DNA of 64,000 nt from Arthrobacter sp. FW306-2-2C-D06B (GTDB lineage: Bacteria; Actinomycetota; Actinomycetes; Actinomycetales; Micrococcaceae), in NCBI RefSeq assembly GCF_021789175.1, contig NZ_CP084560.1:930001-994000 (forward strand), given 5' to 3'. This document shows positions 35,216 through 44,301 of the stretch, piece after piece. Within the stretch, counting starts at the first letter, position 1. Every line of letters begins with the position of its first letter. The notes beneath the pieces were generated by a model. The model searched no databases and had not been told where the DNA came from. It worked only from the letters and a program-made list of their open reading frames with translations. Made by a program: the position numbers and the translations under genes.

Positions 35216-37159
35216 ATGTCAACGCGCAGAATGACGGTCGCCCAGGCGGTTGTCGAGTTCCTGTCCAAGCAGTACACGGTGGACACCGTCGGCGGGAGCG
35301 AGTACCGGGAGCGCTTGATTCCGGGCACTTTCGGGATCTTCGGACACGGCAACGTCGCCGGCGTGGGCCAGGCCCTCAAGCAGTACCAGGCCGCGGATCC
35401 GAGCATCATGCCGTACTACCAGGGCCGTAACGAGCAGGCCCAGGCGCACCAGGCCGTCGGCTATGCCCGGCACACCCGGCGCCGGCAGACCTTTGCGATC
35501 AGCACCTCGATCGGCCCGGGTTCCTCGAACCTGCTCACCGGTGCGGCGCTGGCCACCACCAACCGGCTGCCGGTGCTGCTCCTGCCTAGCGACACCTTCG
35601 CCACCCGGGCCGCGGACCCGGTGCTGCAACAGCTCGAGCTGCCCTACGCCTACGACATCACGGTCAACGACGCCTTCCGTCCGCTGTCCAAGTTCTTCGA
35701 CCGGGTGTCCCGGCCCGAGCAGCTGTTCTCCGCGTTCCACCACGGCCTGCGTGTCCTGACGGACCCAGCTGAGACAGGTGCCGTGACCATTTCGCTGCCG
35801 CAGGACGTCCAGGCCGAAGCCTTGGATGTCCCGGAGGAGTTCCTCGCCGAGCGCGAGTGGCGGATTCGCCGCCCGGAAGCAGACGACGACGACATCCGCC
35901 GCGCCGCCGAGGCCATCCGCGCCGCGAAACGGCCTTTGATCATCGCCGGCGGCGGCGTCCTCTACGCCTTCGCCAACGAAGAGCTCGCCAAGTTCGCCGA
36001 ACTGACCGGCATCCCGGTGGGCAACACCCAGGCCGGCGTCGGCGTCCTTCCGTGGGACCACAAGTTCTCGCTGGGTGCCATCGGCTCCACGGGCACGACG
36101 GCGGCGAACGCCATCGCGGCGGAGGCTGACTTGATCATCGGCATCGGTACCCGTTATGAGGACTTCACGACGGCGTCGCGCACTGCGTTCCAGAACCCCG
36201 ACGTGAAGTTCGTCAACATCAACGTGGCCGCGATCGACGCGTACAAGCACGGTACCGTGCTGCCGATCGTCGCCGACGCCCGCAAGGCCCTCGTCAAGCT
36301 GAACCAGGCACTCGGCGGCTACCGTGTCGGCGCGGACCTCGAGCAGAAGATCGCGGACGAGAAGAAGCGCTGGGACGGCATCGTGGACGAAGCCTTCGAT
36401 ACCCGCCACACGCCGCTCCCGGCCCAGAACGAGATCATCGGCGCCACCAACCGGGCCATGGACGAGCAGGACGTTGTCATCTGCGCCGCTGGTTCCCTGC
36501 CCGGTGACCTGCACAAGATGTGGCGGGTCCGCGATCCCTTCGGCTACCACGTGGAATATGCCTACTCGTGCATGGGCTACGAAATCCCAGGTGGCTTGGG
36601 CGTCAAGCGCGCCGCGTTGGCCGAGGCCGCCGCGGGGGGCAAGGACCGCGACGTCGTGGTCATGGTGGGGGACGGCTCCTACCTGATGATGCACACCGAA
36701 CTGGTCACCGCCGTCGCCGAACGCATCAAGCTGATCGTGGTCCTCATCCAGAACCACGGCTACGCCTCCATCGGTTCGCTCTCCGAGTCGCTGGGCTCGC
36801 AGCGCTTCGGCACCCAGTACCGGGTCCTTGACAAGGAACAGCACTCCTTCGACGCCGGTGAGAACCTGCCCATCGACTTGGCCCTCAACGCCGAGTCCCT
36901 CGGCGCGAAGGTGATCCGGATCGAACCGGGGGAGAAGGTCATCGCCGAACTCGAACAAGCCATCCGCGACGCGAAAGCGGCACCGGAAGAGACCGGGCCG
37001 ATTGTCATCCACATCGAATCGGACCCCCTGCTTGACGCCCCGAGCTCCGAATCCTGGTGGGACGTTCCCGTTTCGCAGGTCTCCGAACTCGAGTCCACGC
37101 AGCAGGCCTACCAGACGTACACCGACCACAAGAACCGCCAGCGCAAGCTGCTCGGCTAA
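35216..37159 (+). CDS. iolD: 3D-(3,5/4)-trihydroxycyclohexane-1,2-dione hydrolase
   Basis: 647 residues. Thiamine-diphosphate enzyme with GTFGIFGHGNVAGVG and YYQGRNEQAQAHQAVGYA in the Pyr domain and VGDGSYLMMHTE, the ThDP-binding GDGS motif, in the PP domain. It opens the ring of the diketo-inositol intermediate to 5-deoxyglucuronate. Length and full-length similarity are as expected. Between Cgl0159-like and iolA, 5 bp after the former. Confidence 0.95.
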   Translation: MSTRRMTVAQAVVEFLSKQYTVDTVGGSEYRERLIPGTFGIFGHGNVAGVGQALKQYQAADPSIMPYYQGRNEQAQAHQAVGYARHTRRRQTFAISTSIGPGSSNLLTGAALATTNRLPVLLLPSDTFATRAADPVLQQLELPYAYDITVNDAFRPLSKFFDRVSRPEQLFSAFHHGLRVLTDPAETGAVTISLPQDVQAEALDVPEEFLAEREWRIRRPEADDDDIRRAAEAIRAAKRPLIIAGGGVLYAFANEELAKFAELTGIPVGNTQAGVGVLPWDHKFSLGAIGSTGTTAANAIAAEADLIIGIGTRYEDFTTASRTAFQNPDVKFVNINVAAIDAYKHGTVLPIVADARKALVKLNQALGGYRVGADLEQKIADEKKRWDGIVDEAFDTRHTPLPAQNEIIGATNRAMDEQDVVICAAGSLPGDLHKMWRVRDPFGYHVEYAYSCMGYEIPGGLGVKRAALAEAAAGGKDRDVVVMVGDGSYLMMHTELVTAVAERIKLIVVLIQNHGYASIGSLSESLGSQRFGTQYRVLDKEQHSFDAGENLPIDLALNAESLGAKVIRIEPGEKVIAELEQAIRDAKAAPEETGPIVIHIESDPLLDAPSSESWWDVPVSQVSELESTQQAYQTYTDHKNRQRKLLG

Positions 37160-37202
37160 CCTCCTCAAGCTCTTTTCAAGCCACAGACAAGGAAGTCCGC
37201 AG

Positions 37203-38714
37203 ATGTCGACGACGACCACCCTGACCACCATCAAGCATTTCATCAACGGTGTTGAAACCGCCGGCGCCGGCGATCGCAGCCAGCCGGTCTACAACCCGGC
37301 CACCGGCGCAGTCTCAGCGGAGCTGCGGCTCGCGAACCGGGCCGATCTGGACGCCACGGTCGCCGCAGCGAAGGCTGCTGCGGAAAAGTGGGGCGATTTC
37401 TCCCTGGCCAAGCGCACCGCGGTCCTGTTCAAGTTCCGCGAACTTGTCGCCGCGCATGTGGACGAACTCGCGGCCCTGATCACGGCCGAGCACGGCAAGG
37501 TCATTTCCGACGCCAAGGGCGAGATCGGCCGCGGCCTGGAGGTCATCGAGTTCGCCTGCGGCATCCCGCAGTTGCTCAAGGGCGACTATTCGGACCAGGT
37601 CTCCACCGGCATCGATGTGTTCTCCTTCCGCGAACCCCTCGGCGTCGTGGCGGGCATTACCCCGTTCAATTTCCCGGTGATGGTACCGCTGTGGATGGCT
37701 CCGATGGCGATCGCCACCGGCAACGCGTTCATCCTCAAGCCTTCCGAACGGGACCCTTCCGCGTCCATGCTGCTGGCCAAGCTGTGGAAGCAGGCAGGCC
37801 TGCCCGACGGCGTTTTCCAGGTCCTGCACGGGGACAAGGAAACCGTGGACGGCCTCCTGACGCACCCGGACGTGGACGGCATCTCCTTCGTCGGCTCCAC
37901 CCCGATCGCCAAGTACGTCCACGAGACCGCGACGGCGCACGGCAAGCGGGTCCAGGCCTTGGGCGGGGCGAAGAACCACGCGATCATCATGCCCGACGCC
38001 GACCTGGACAACGCCGCCGACCACCTGGCCGCGGCCGCGTTCGGTTCCGCCGGGGAACGCTGCATGGCGATCTCCGTCGCGGTCGCCGTCGGGGACGCCG
38101 CCGATCTGCTGGTGAAGAAGGTCGAGGAGCGCGCCCTGGCCGTGAAGGTCAAGAACGGCACCGAGCCCGACGCCGAAATGGGTCCGGTCATCACCCCGGC
38201 CTCCAAGGAACGCATCGTGCGGATCGTCACCGAAGCCGAAGCCGCCGGCGCGGCGATGGTCGTGGACGGCCGCGACCTCGTGGTCCCCGGCCACGAAGAG
38301 GGCTTCTGGGTCGGCCCCACCGTGATCGACCACGTCACGGCCGGAATGACCGCCTACACGGAGGAAATCTTCGGACCCGTCCTCGTCGTCGTCCGCGTCG
38401 AGGACCTGGACGCGGGCATCAAGCTCATCAACTCCAACCCGTACGGCAACGGCACCGCGATCTTCACCTCCTCCGGCGCCAACGCCCGCAAGTTCCAGCG
38501 CGCCGTCACCGTCGGTATGGTAGGCATCAACGTGCCCCTGCCGGTCCCGGTGGCCTACCACTCCTTCGGCGGATGGAAAGCCTCGCTCTTCGGCGACAAG
38601 CACATCTACGGACCGGAAGGCGTGTCCTTCTACACCCGCGGCAAGGTCATCACGTCCCGCTGGCCCGAACCAACCCACGCCTCCGGCGCTTCCTACAACT
38701 TCCCCTCCAACTAA
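37203..38714 (+). CDS. iolA: CoA-acylating methylmalonate-semialdehyde dehydrogenase
   Basis: 503 residues from ATG 37203, after AAGGAAG. Aldehyde-dehydrogenase fold with TPFNFPVMVPLW, the catalytic Cys in GSAGERCMAIS, and NPYGNGTAIF. It converts malonate or methylmalonate semialdehyde to acetyl- or propionyl-CoA, ending the inositol pathway. A palindromic element after the gene separates it from iolE. Confidence 0.93.
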   Translation: MSTTTTLTTIKHFINGVETAGAGDRSQPVYNPATGAVSAELRLANRADLDATVAAAKAAAEKWGDFSLAKRTAVLFKFRELVAAHVDELAALITAEHGKVISDAKGEIGRGLEVIEFACGIPQLLKGDYSDQVSTGIDVFSFREPLGVVAGITPFNFPVMVPLWMAPMAIATGNAFILKPSERDPSASMLLAKLWKQAGLPDGVFQVLHGDKETVDGLLTHPDVDGISFVGSTPIAKYVHETATAHGKRVQALGGAKNHAIIMPDADLDNAADHLAAAAFGSAGERCMAISVAVAVGDAADLLVKKVEERALAVKVKNGTEPDAEMGPVITPASKERIVRIVTEAEAAGAAMVVDGRDLVVPGHEEGFWVGPTVIDHVTAGMTAYTEEIFGPVLVVVRVEDLDAGIKLINSNPYGNGTAIFTSSGANARKFQRAVTVGMVGINVPLPVPVAYHSFGGWKASLFGDKHIYGPEGVSFYTRGKVITSRWPEPTHASGASYNFPSN

Positions 38715-38726
38715 TCCCCGCCGTCA

Positions 38727-38792
38727 CCCAACTAGCTCGCAGTAGTTGTCGTTATGAGCCCTCATAACGACAACAAATGCGAGTCAGTTGGG
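38727..38792. repeat. Nested hairpin (GTTGTCGTT family), copy 1
   Basis: Inner stem GTTGTCGTTATGAG/CTCATAACGACAAC is perfect over 14 bp. Outer arms CCCAACTAGCTCGCA and TGCGAGTCAGTTGGG differ at two of 15 positions. It lies between iolA and iolE and could act as a terminator or processing site. A related copy is at 56094. Confidence 0.92.
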
Positions 38793-38825
38793 CCGGAGGA
38801 GAGCCGTTCGAACAAGGATTGAGAA

Positions 38826-39737
38826 ATGACAGAAAACAAACTCATCATCGGCACGGCCCCGGACTCCTGGGGAGTCTGGTTCGCGGATGACCCCAAGCAA
38901 ACTCCGTGGGAGCGATTCCTGGACGAGGTAGCCGAGTCCGGCTACAAGTGGATCGAACTTGGCCCCTACGGCTATTTGCCGAACGACCCGGCCCGCCTCG
39001 CCGAGGAACTCAAGCAGCGCGACCTCAAGGTCACGGCCGGAACGGTCTTCACAGCCTTCCACCGCGGTGCCGCACAGTACGAGGAAGCCTGGGAGCCGGC
39101 ACGCAAGGTGGCCGAACTGACGGCCGCCATGGGCGGCGAACACATCGTGGTCATTCCCGCGATGTGGCGCGACGACGTCACTGGGGAGGCCGTGGAAAGC
39201 GGGGAACTCTCGCAGGAACAGTGGAATGATCTGTTCGCCGGCCACAACCGCATGGGCAAAGTGCTGCTGGAAGACTTCGGCCTCAAGCAGCAATTCCACT
39301 CCCACGCAGATTCCCACGTCGGCGCCCAAGCGGATATCGAGCACCTGCTCGCCGAGACCGATCCCCAGTATCTGAACCTGTGCCTGGACACCGGGCATGC
39401 GGAATACTGCGGAGCCTCCAGCCTGGAACTCATCAAGAATTACCCGGACCGGATCGGCTACCTGCACCTGAAGCAGATCAACCCGGACATCCTGCGAAAG
39501 GTCAACGAGGAAAACATGACCTGGGCGGCAGCCAATCTCGCCGGCGTCATGACCGAACCGCCGAACGGCCTCCCGGACCTGCGTGCAGTTATCGAAGCCG
39601 TCGAAGGACTCAACCGCCCCATCTTTGGCATCGTGGAACAGGACATGTACCCCGTGGCCTTCGACGTCCCCATGCCCATCGCCAAGCGCACCCGCAACTA
39701 CCTGCTCTCGTGCGGTTCCCGCACTGCCGTCAACTAA
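38826..39737 (+). CDS. iolE: Myo-inosose-2 dehydratase
   Basis: 303 residues. TIM-barrel of the AP-endonuclease 2/xylose isomerase type, with IGTAPDSWGVWF at the start, GHNRMGK, LKQQFHSHADSHVG, LCLDTGHAEY and FGIVEQDMY, giving the conserved His and Glu metal ligands. Dehydrates 2-keto-myo-inositol to the diketo compound. Its own RBS lies about 10 bp upstream. It precedes iolG by 14 bp. Confidence 0.92.
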   Translation: MTENKLIIGTAPDSWGVWFADDPKQTPWERFLDEVAESGYKWIELGPYGYLPNDPARLAEELKQRDLKVTAGTVFTAFHRGAAQYEEAWEPARKVAELTAAMGGEHIVVIPAMWRDDVTGEAVESGELSQEQWNDLFAGHNRMGKVLLEDFGLKQQFHSHADSHVGAQADIEHLLAETDPQYLNLCLDTGHAEYCGASSLELIKNYPDRIGYLHLKQINPDILRKVNEENMTWAAANLAGVMTEPPNGLPDLRAVIEAVEGLNRPIFGIVEQDMYPVAFDVPMPIAKRTRNYLLSCGSRTAVN

Positions 39738-39751
39738 CTAAGGACAGAACA

Positions 39752-40765
39752 TTGACTGACATTCTCCGCGTGGCCGTCATCGGAGCGGGCCGCATGGGCG
39801 CCGACCATATCAAGCGGCTCAGCACCCGCATCCACGGCGCCGAAGTGGCCGCCGTCGTCGACGTCGACCTCGCCCGGGCGCAGGCCGCCATCGCAGGGAT
39901 CGACGGCGCCGTCGCCCTCGCAAGTGCCGAAGAGGCCCTCAACAACGGCGACGTCAACGCAGTGCTGATCGCCACACCCGGTTTCCTGCACGAGGAAATC
40001 CTGTACAAGGCACTGGAGAAGGACTTCCCCATCCTCTGCGAAAAGCCGCTCACTCCGGATGCCGAGAGCGCCTGGAAGGTTGTCCAGGCCGAAACGGCGC
40101 TCGGCCACAAGCGGATCCAGGTGGGCTTCATGCGCCGCTTCGACGCCGAATACGCCGCCTTGGGTTCCGTGATCCGCGACCGCGAACTCGGCGAGCTCCT
40201 CATGCTGCACCACCAGCACCGCAACCCGGACACGCCCCAGGGCTTCACCAACGAGATGCTCATCAACGACTCTGTGGTCCACGAATTCGATGCCATCCGC
40301 TTCTTCACCGGCGAGGAAATCACCTCCGTGCAGGTCCGCTTGGGCAAGGCGACGCGCAACGCCCCGAACGGCCAGCACGACCCCCAGCACGTCTTGATCG
40401 AGACCGAATCCGGTGTCCTGGCCGACGTCGAAATCTATGTGAACGCGAAGTTCGGCTACGAAGTCGCCACCCAGGCGTCCTTCGAGGACGGCATTGTCAG
40501 CATCGGTGGCGACGGCGGTCCTTACGTCCGCAGCGCCGGCCGCTGGGGCGGCAAGGTCACCCCTGGTTTCGAGGAACGCTTCGGTGCCGCGTACGACGTC
40601 GAGGTCCAGGCTTGGGTGGACGCCGCCCGCCGCGGCGAAATCGGCGGCCCCACTGCTTGGGATGGCTACGCCACCGCTGCTTGCTGTGAAGCGGGCGTCG
40701 AAGCCCAGAAATCGGGCGAAAAGGTAGCTGTACAGCTGAACACCAAGCCTGAGATGTACAAGTAG
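39752..40765 (+). CDS. iolG: Inositol 2-dehydrogenase
   Basis: 337 residues from TTG 39752, preceded by AAGGA. Gfo/Idh/MocA family: NAD-binding VAVIGAGRMGADH and catalytic Lys in CEKPLTPD. It oxidises myo-inositol to 2-keto-myo-inositol with NAD. Typical IolG length. At least five paralogues of the same fold lie elsewhere in this window; this one is the likeliest primary enzyme because it sits next to iolE and iolH. Confidence 0.88.
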   Translation: MTDILRVAVIGAGRMGADHIKRLSTRIHGAEVAAVVDVDLARAQAAIAGIDGAVALASAEEALNNGDVNAVLIATPGFLHEEILYKALEKDFPILCEKPLTPDAESAWKVVQAETALGHKRIQVGFMRRFDAEYAALGSVIRDRELGELLMLHHQHRNPDTPQGFTNEMLINDSVVHEFDAIRFFTGEEITSVQVRLGKATRNAPNGQHDPQHVLIETESGVLADVEIYVNAKFGYEVATQASFEDGIVSIGGDGGPYVRSAGRWGGKVTPGFEERFGAAYDVEVQAWVDAARRGEIGGPTAWDGYATAACCEAGVEAQKSGEKVAVQLNTKPEMYK

Positions 40766-40773
40766 GAGTGCCC

Positions 40774-41646
40774 ATGAAGATTGCCCTCGATCCCACACCG
40801 TTCCACCACAGCCACGGCCTGCTGGAATTTCCGCGGCTGGCCGCCGATCTCGGCTACAAATACCTCCAGCTGACCCCGCACGCTGACTTCATCCCGTTCT
40901 TCAACCACCCCAAGGCCGACGACGAACTGGTGGGCCAGCTGAAGAAGGCCTGCAAGGACGCCGACGTCGAGATCGCCTCGGTGCTTCCCGTGCTGCGCTG
41001 GTCCGGGCCGGACGAAGACGCCCGCGAGGCCGCCGTCCGCTACTGGAAGCGTGCCATCCAGATCACGGTCGATCTTGGCGTGCAGACCATGAACACCGAA
41101 TTCAGCGGCCGACCGGAAAAGGCAGAGGAGTCCGAAAGGGCCTTCTACCGCTCCATGGAAGAACTGCTTCCGATCATCGAGCGTGAGGGCCTGGACGTCC
41201 TCATCGACCCGCACCCGGACGACTTCGTGGAGGACGGACTCGCCGCGCTGCGCGTCATCCGGGGCGTGAACTCGCCCAACATCGGCATGGTCTACGTTGC
41301 CTCACACACCTTCCACATGGGCAACAAGCCGCTCGAGATCATGCGTGCCGCGGGGGACAAGCTGCGCCTGGTCCACGTGTCAGACACTATGGACCACCAC
41401 GCCTCCCACGGGCTGCGCTACATCACCAACCCTCCCGGCAATGCCGTGCGCGTGCACCAGCACCTCAAGATCGGCGATGGCGACGTCAACTGGGACGAGT
41501 TCTTCGGCGGACTCAAGGAAATCGGCTTCCTGGACAGGGACAACACCGTCATGGTGTCCAGCGTCTTCGCCGAGGACGACAACGCCAACGAGGTGTCCCG
41601 CTACCAGCTGGAGACGATGGGCAAATACATCGCCAAAGTCCAGTAG
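40774..41646 (+). CDS. iolH: IolH-like sugar phosphate isomerase/epimerase
   Basis: 290 residues from ATG 40774, after TAGGAG. TIM-barrel of the xylose isomerase-like family with Glu and His in MNTEFSG, LIDPHPDDF, and ASHTFHMGNKP. IolH is found in actinobacterial and bacillar iol operons; its exact reaction is not settled. Last gene of the operon, and followed by a bidirectional hairpin. Confidence 0.83.
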   Translation: MKIALDPTPFHHSHGLLEFPRLAADLGYKYLQLTPHADFIPFFNHPKADDELVGQLKKACKDADVEIASVLPVLRWSGPDEDAREAAVRYWKRAIQITVDLGVQTMNTEFSGRPEKAEESERAFYRSMEELLPIIEREGLDVLIDPHPDDFVEDGLAALRVIRGVNSPNIGMVYVASHTFHMGNKPLEIMRAAGDKLRLVHVSDTMDHHASHGLRYITNPPGNAVRVHQHLKIGDGDVNWDEFFGGLKEIGFLDRDNTVMVSSVFAEDDNANEVSRYQLETMGKYIAKVQ

Positions 41647-41662
41647 GGGCGGCCAAAAGGGC

Positions 41663-41688
41663 TGCGGCGATCGCCCAAGATCGCCGCA
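41663..41688. terminator. Hairpin between convergent genes
   Basis: Perfect 10-bp stem TGCGGCGATC/GATCGCCGCA with a 6-nt loop, with no T run. Likely a bidirectional end for iolH and the hypothetical gene. Confidence 0.6.
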
Positions 41689-41689
41689 A

Positions 41690-42100
41690 CTACTGGAGCA
41701 GGGATGCCAGGCAGGTGTTGTATCCGGCCATAACTTCCTCGAAGCTGAGCAGTCGCGGCCTGCCGTAAACGTTGGTTGTTTTGGGAAATGCGGGGAGTTC
41801 TCCCGGGGAGGACACCAGCGGTTCGCAGCTGCGCCCGGCGGTTTCCAGGGTGGCGATGCCCCAAGGGTGAACGGCCGGTGTGACGGCAATATCGATGGCG
41901 TTTAGCGTGTCGGTGAGGAGGTTGCGAGCGACCGACTTCCAGGCGGCAAGGAAGGATTCGCGGAGCATCTCGATCTTGTCGATGTCTTTGAGATCGTAGG
42001 CCCGGAGCAACTCTTTGGAGAGGGTGTCCCACTCTTCGGTGGACCGCACGAGCAGGTGGGCGGCCCGGATACGGGCGCTGGTTTCGTTCAAGGAAGGCAT
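41690..42100 (-). CDS. Hypothetical protein linked to the SulP transporter
   Basis: 136 residues, starting at the stop of the SulP gene (1-bp overlap). Mainly alpha-helical in the first 65 residues (ARIRAAHLLVRSTEEWDTLSK), then a Pro/Gly-rich middle and a final helix. No motif recognised. Its tight linkage suggests a small accessory of the transporter. Confidence 0.65.
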   Translation of the reverse strand: MPSLNETSARIRAAHLLVRSTEEWDTLSKELLRAYDLKDIDKIEMLRESFLAAWKSVARNLLTDTLNAIDIAVTPAVHPWGIATLETAGRSCEPLVSSPGELPAFPKTTNVYGRPRLLSFEEVMAGYNTCLASLLQ

Positions 42101-43767
42101 TAGTTTTCTTTCAGGGGTGGGTCGTCGGTGGGGTCGCTTGCGGCGCGGGCGACGTGGCTTCGGGCGTGTTCCACGGCGGGGGCCAGTTCGGTGAAGAGGT
42201 GTTTGTGGTGGCGAAGGGAGTCCAGGACTCCCACCTGGGTGACGAGCCGGAGGTGGCGCTCCTGGATCCCTTTGATCAGCACCGTGATTCCGCGGCGTTC
42301 CAGGGCCTGGACGATGTCTGTGATGGTTCTGGCCCCGGTTGCGTCCAGGATCTGCAGTTGTGACATGCGGATGATCACGACGTCGACGTTCCGGATGGCG
42401 CTGACCCGCTCCAGGACGCGCTCGGCGGCGGCGAAGAACAGTGCTCCGTCGAGGCGGAACACGGCGATGTGCTCGTCCCCTTCGTGGACCGGGCCGGGGA
42501 TTTCCTCCCGGTGCACGCCGCTGGAGCGGACCAGGGCACGCAGGGCGAAGAAGGCGGCGACGCCGATCCCGATTTCCACGGCTTCGATCAGGTCGAAGGA
42601 CACGGTGATCAGTGCGGTGACGAAGAACACGACCGTGTCGGCGCGGGTTGATCCGATCACGCTGCGCAACGTCTTGAGGGAGACCATGCGTGTCGCGGTG
42701 ACCATCAGCACCCCGGCCAGCGCGGCAAGGGGGATGCGGGAAACCGGGCCGGTGGCCAGGTACACCACGGCCAGCAGGACCAGCGCGTGGGTGATGGCGG
42801 CGAGGCGTGTCCGGCCGCCCGAGCGAATGTTTACCGCGGTGCGGGCGATGGCTCCTGTGGCCGGCATGCCGCCGAAGAATCCGGACGCGACGGACGCGAG
42901 GCCTTGGCCCAGGAGTTCACGGTCCGCGTCGTAGGGACCGGTATCGGAGATCGACGCCCCGACCCGTGCCGAGAGCAGCGACTCGATCGCGGCCAGGGCC
43001 GCGATCGTGGCCGCGGACCCGGCCAGCGCGGTGATCGTCGCCAGGTCCAGGGAGGGCATCATCGGGGCCGGCAGGGAATCGGGCAGGGCTCCGATCCGGG
43101 TCACGGGCAGGTCGAGGAATTGCGCGGCCACAGTGGCGATGATGATCGCGATGAGCGAGCCTGGGATCCGGGGATGGATCCGCGGTGAGGCAACCATGAT
43201 CACTGCGACCAGGGCCACTAGGCCAACCGGGGCAAGAATCGAGGCTGGGGACACGGTGCCGATGGCCTGGATGGCCGAGATGACGGCGTTGCTGCTGGGC
43301 CCGGGCTTGGTGCCGAACGCGGCCGGGACCTGCTGCAGGAAGATGATGACCGCGATTCCGACGGTGAAGCCCTCGATCACGGGCCAGGGCAGGAGCGTCA
43401 CGACCCGCCCGAGTTTGAGCAGCCCGGCGGCCACCACAATCACCCCGGCAAGGACCGAGACTGCGGCCAGTGCACCGATCCCGTGGGCGGCGATGACCGG
43501 AGCCAGGACCACGACCATGGCGCCGGTGGGTCCGGAGACCTGGATATTGGAACCACCGAAAACGGCCGCGATCACGCCGGCGATCACGGCGGTGATCAGC
43601 CCGCTGGCCGCGCCCGCGCCGGAGCTGACACCGAACGCCAGGGCCAGCGGCAACGCGACGATGCCGACGGTGACCCCCGCAACCAGGTCTCCTTTCCACG
43701 TTCGCGGCAACAGCGCGTAATCCTGCCGCACGGGCAGGAAGGCCCGGGCCGCAACCAGGATCTTCAC
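42100..43767 (-). CDS. SulP-family anion transporter with STAS domain
   Basis: 555 residues. About ten to twelve hydrophobic helices (residues 30-410) contain the SulP-type ALAFGVSSGAGAASGL and SGPTGAMVV sequences, followed by a C-terminal STAS domain (about 430-530; LFFAAAERVLER, VVIIRMSQLQILDATGA). Family members move sulfate, bicarbonate or other anions; the ion is not decided here. It overlaps the regulator gene by 4 bp, so is probably controlled by it. Confidence 0.92.
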   Translation of the reverse strand: MKILVAARAFLPVRQDYALLPRTWKGDLVAGVTVGIVALPLALAFGVSSGAGAASGLITAVIAGVIAAVFGGSNIQVSGPTGAMVVVLAPVIAAHGIGALAAVSVLAGVIVVAAGLLKLGRVVTLLPWPVIEGFTVGIAVIIFLQQVPAAFGTKPGPSSNAVISAIQAIGTVSPASILAPVGLVALVAVIMVASPRIHPRIPGSLIAIIIATVAAQFLDLPVTRIGALPDSLPAPMMPSLDLATITALAGSAATIAALAAIESLLSARVGASISDTGPYDADRELLGQGLASVASGFFGGMPATGAIARTAVNIRSGGRTRLAAITHALVLLAVVYLATGPVSRIPLAALAGVLMVTATRMVSLKTLRSVIGSTRADTVVFFVTALITVSFDLIEAVEIGIGVAAFFALRALVRSSGVHREEIPGPVHEGDEHIAVFRLDGALFFAAAERVLERVSAIRNVDVVIIRMSQLQILDATGARTITDIVQALERRGITVLIKGIQERHLRLVTQVGVLDSLRHHKHLFTELAPAVEHARSHVARAASDPTDDPPLKEN

Positions 43768-44144
43768 GGTGTGCTGGCCGCTGCGGCTGACACGGGTGCA
43801 ATCGCTTCCGAGGACTCAAGCTGCGCCCGGGTGGTGTGCAGCATGTCGTTGAGCAACAGTCTCGCCACGGAGAGGAGTTCCGCGACCTGCGGGTACGCCA
43901 AGGTGTAGAACATCTGCAGCGCCCGTCGTTCTCCCTTGACGAGGTGATACCGGCGCAGCACCGACAGATGCTGGGACAGGTGCGAGGCCTCCAGGCCCGT
44001 TGCGGCCAGAAGCTCCGTCACCGACACCTCGGGCGCCGCCGACAGCAGCTCCAGTACCCGGATCCTGACCGGGTGGGCCAACCCCTTGAACAGATTGGCC
44101 TTCACCTCGTACAGCGGTGCCCGGAAATCGGCGAACTCTTCCAT
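43764..44144 (-). CDS. ArsR-family transcriptional regulator
   Basis: 126 residues. Winged-helix ArsR fold: LFKGLAHPVRIRVLELL, then VSVTELLAATGLEASHLSQHLSVL (recognition helix) and the wing. There is no cysteine in the protein, so it is not the usual thiol metal or sulfide sensor. It is the first gene of the operon with SulP, which it probably represses. Confidence 0.88.
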   Translation of the reverse strand: MEEFADFRAPLYEVKANLFKGLAHPVRIRVLELLSAAPEVSVTELLAATGLEASHLSQHLSVLRRYHLVKGERRALQMFYTLAYPQVAELLSVARLLLNDMLHTTRAQLESSEAIAPVSAAAASTP

Positions 44145-44244
44145 GACTGCTCCCTGCCCGCCAGCACAAGCCGTTGCTTGACTATTTTATGGATTAATCA
44201 TCCAGCATACCAAGGGCGGGAACGGAAAGCCCTACGGGCCAGCG

Positions 44245-44282
44245 ACGAGGGCCTCATCCGACTTTTCGGATGAGGCCCTCGT
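44245..44282 (-). terminator. Strong hairpin terminator
   Basis: 17-bp perfect stem, ACGAGGGCCTCATCCGA and its complement, with a 4-nt loop. On the minus strand it follows the epimerase-type gene at 44302. Confidence 0.8.
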
Positions 44283-44301
44283 CTGTGGTTCAATGTGCTG
44301 G

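Noticed and set aside
35219..37246. Long open frame on the minus strand (675 residues) across iolD
   Set aside because: It is the antisense shadow of a well-conserved iolD; its translation is rich in Val, Gly and Asp with no recognisable fold. The same holds for the other long antisense frames over iolA, sucC, sucD and pcrA.
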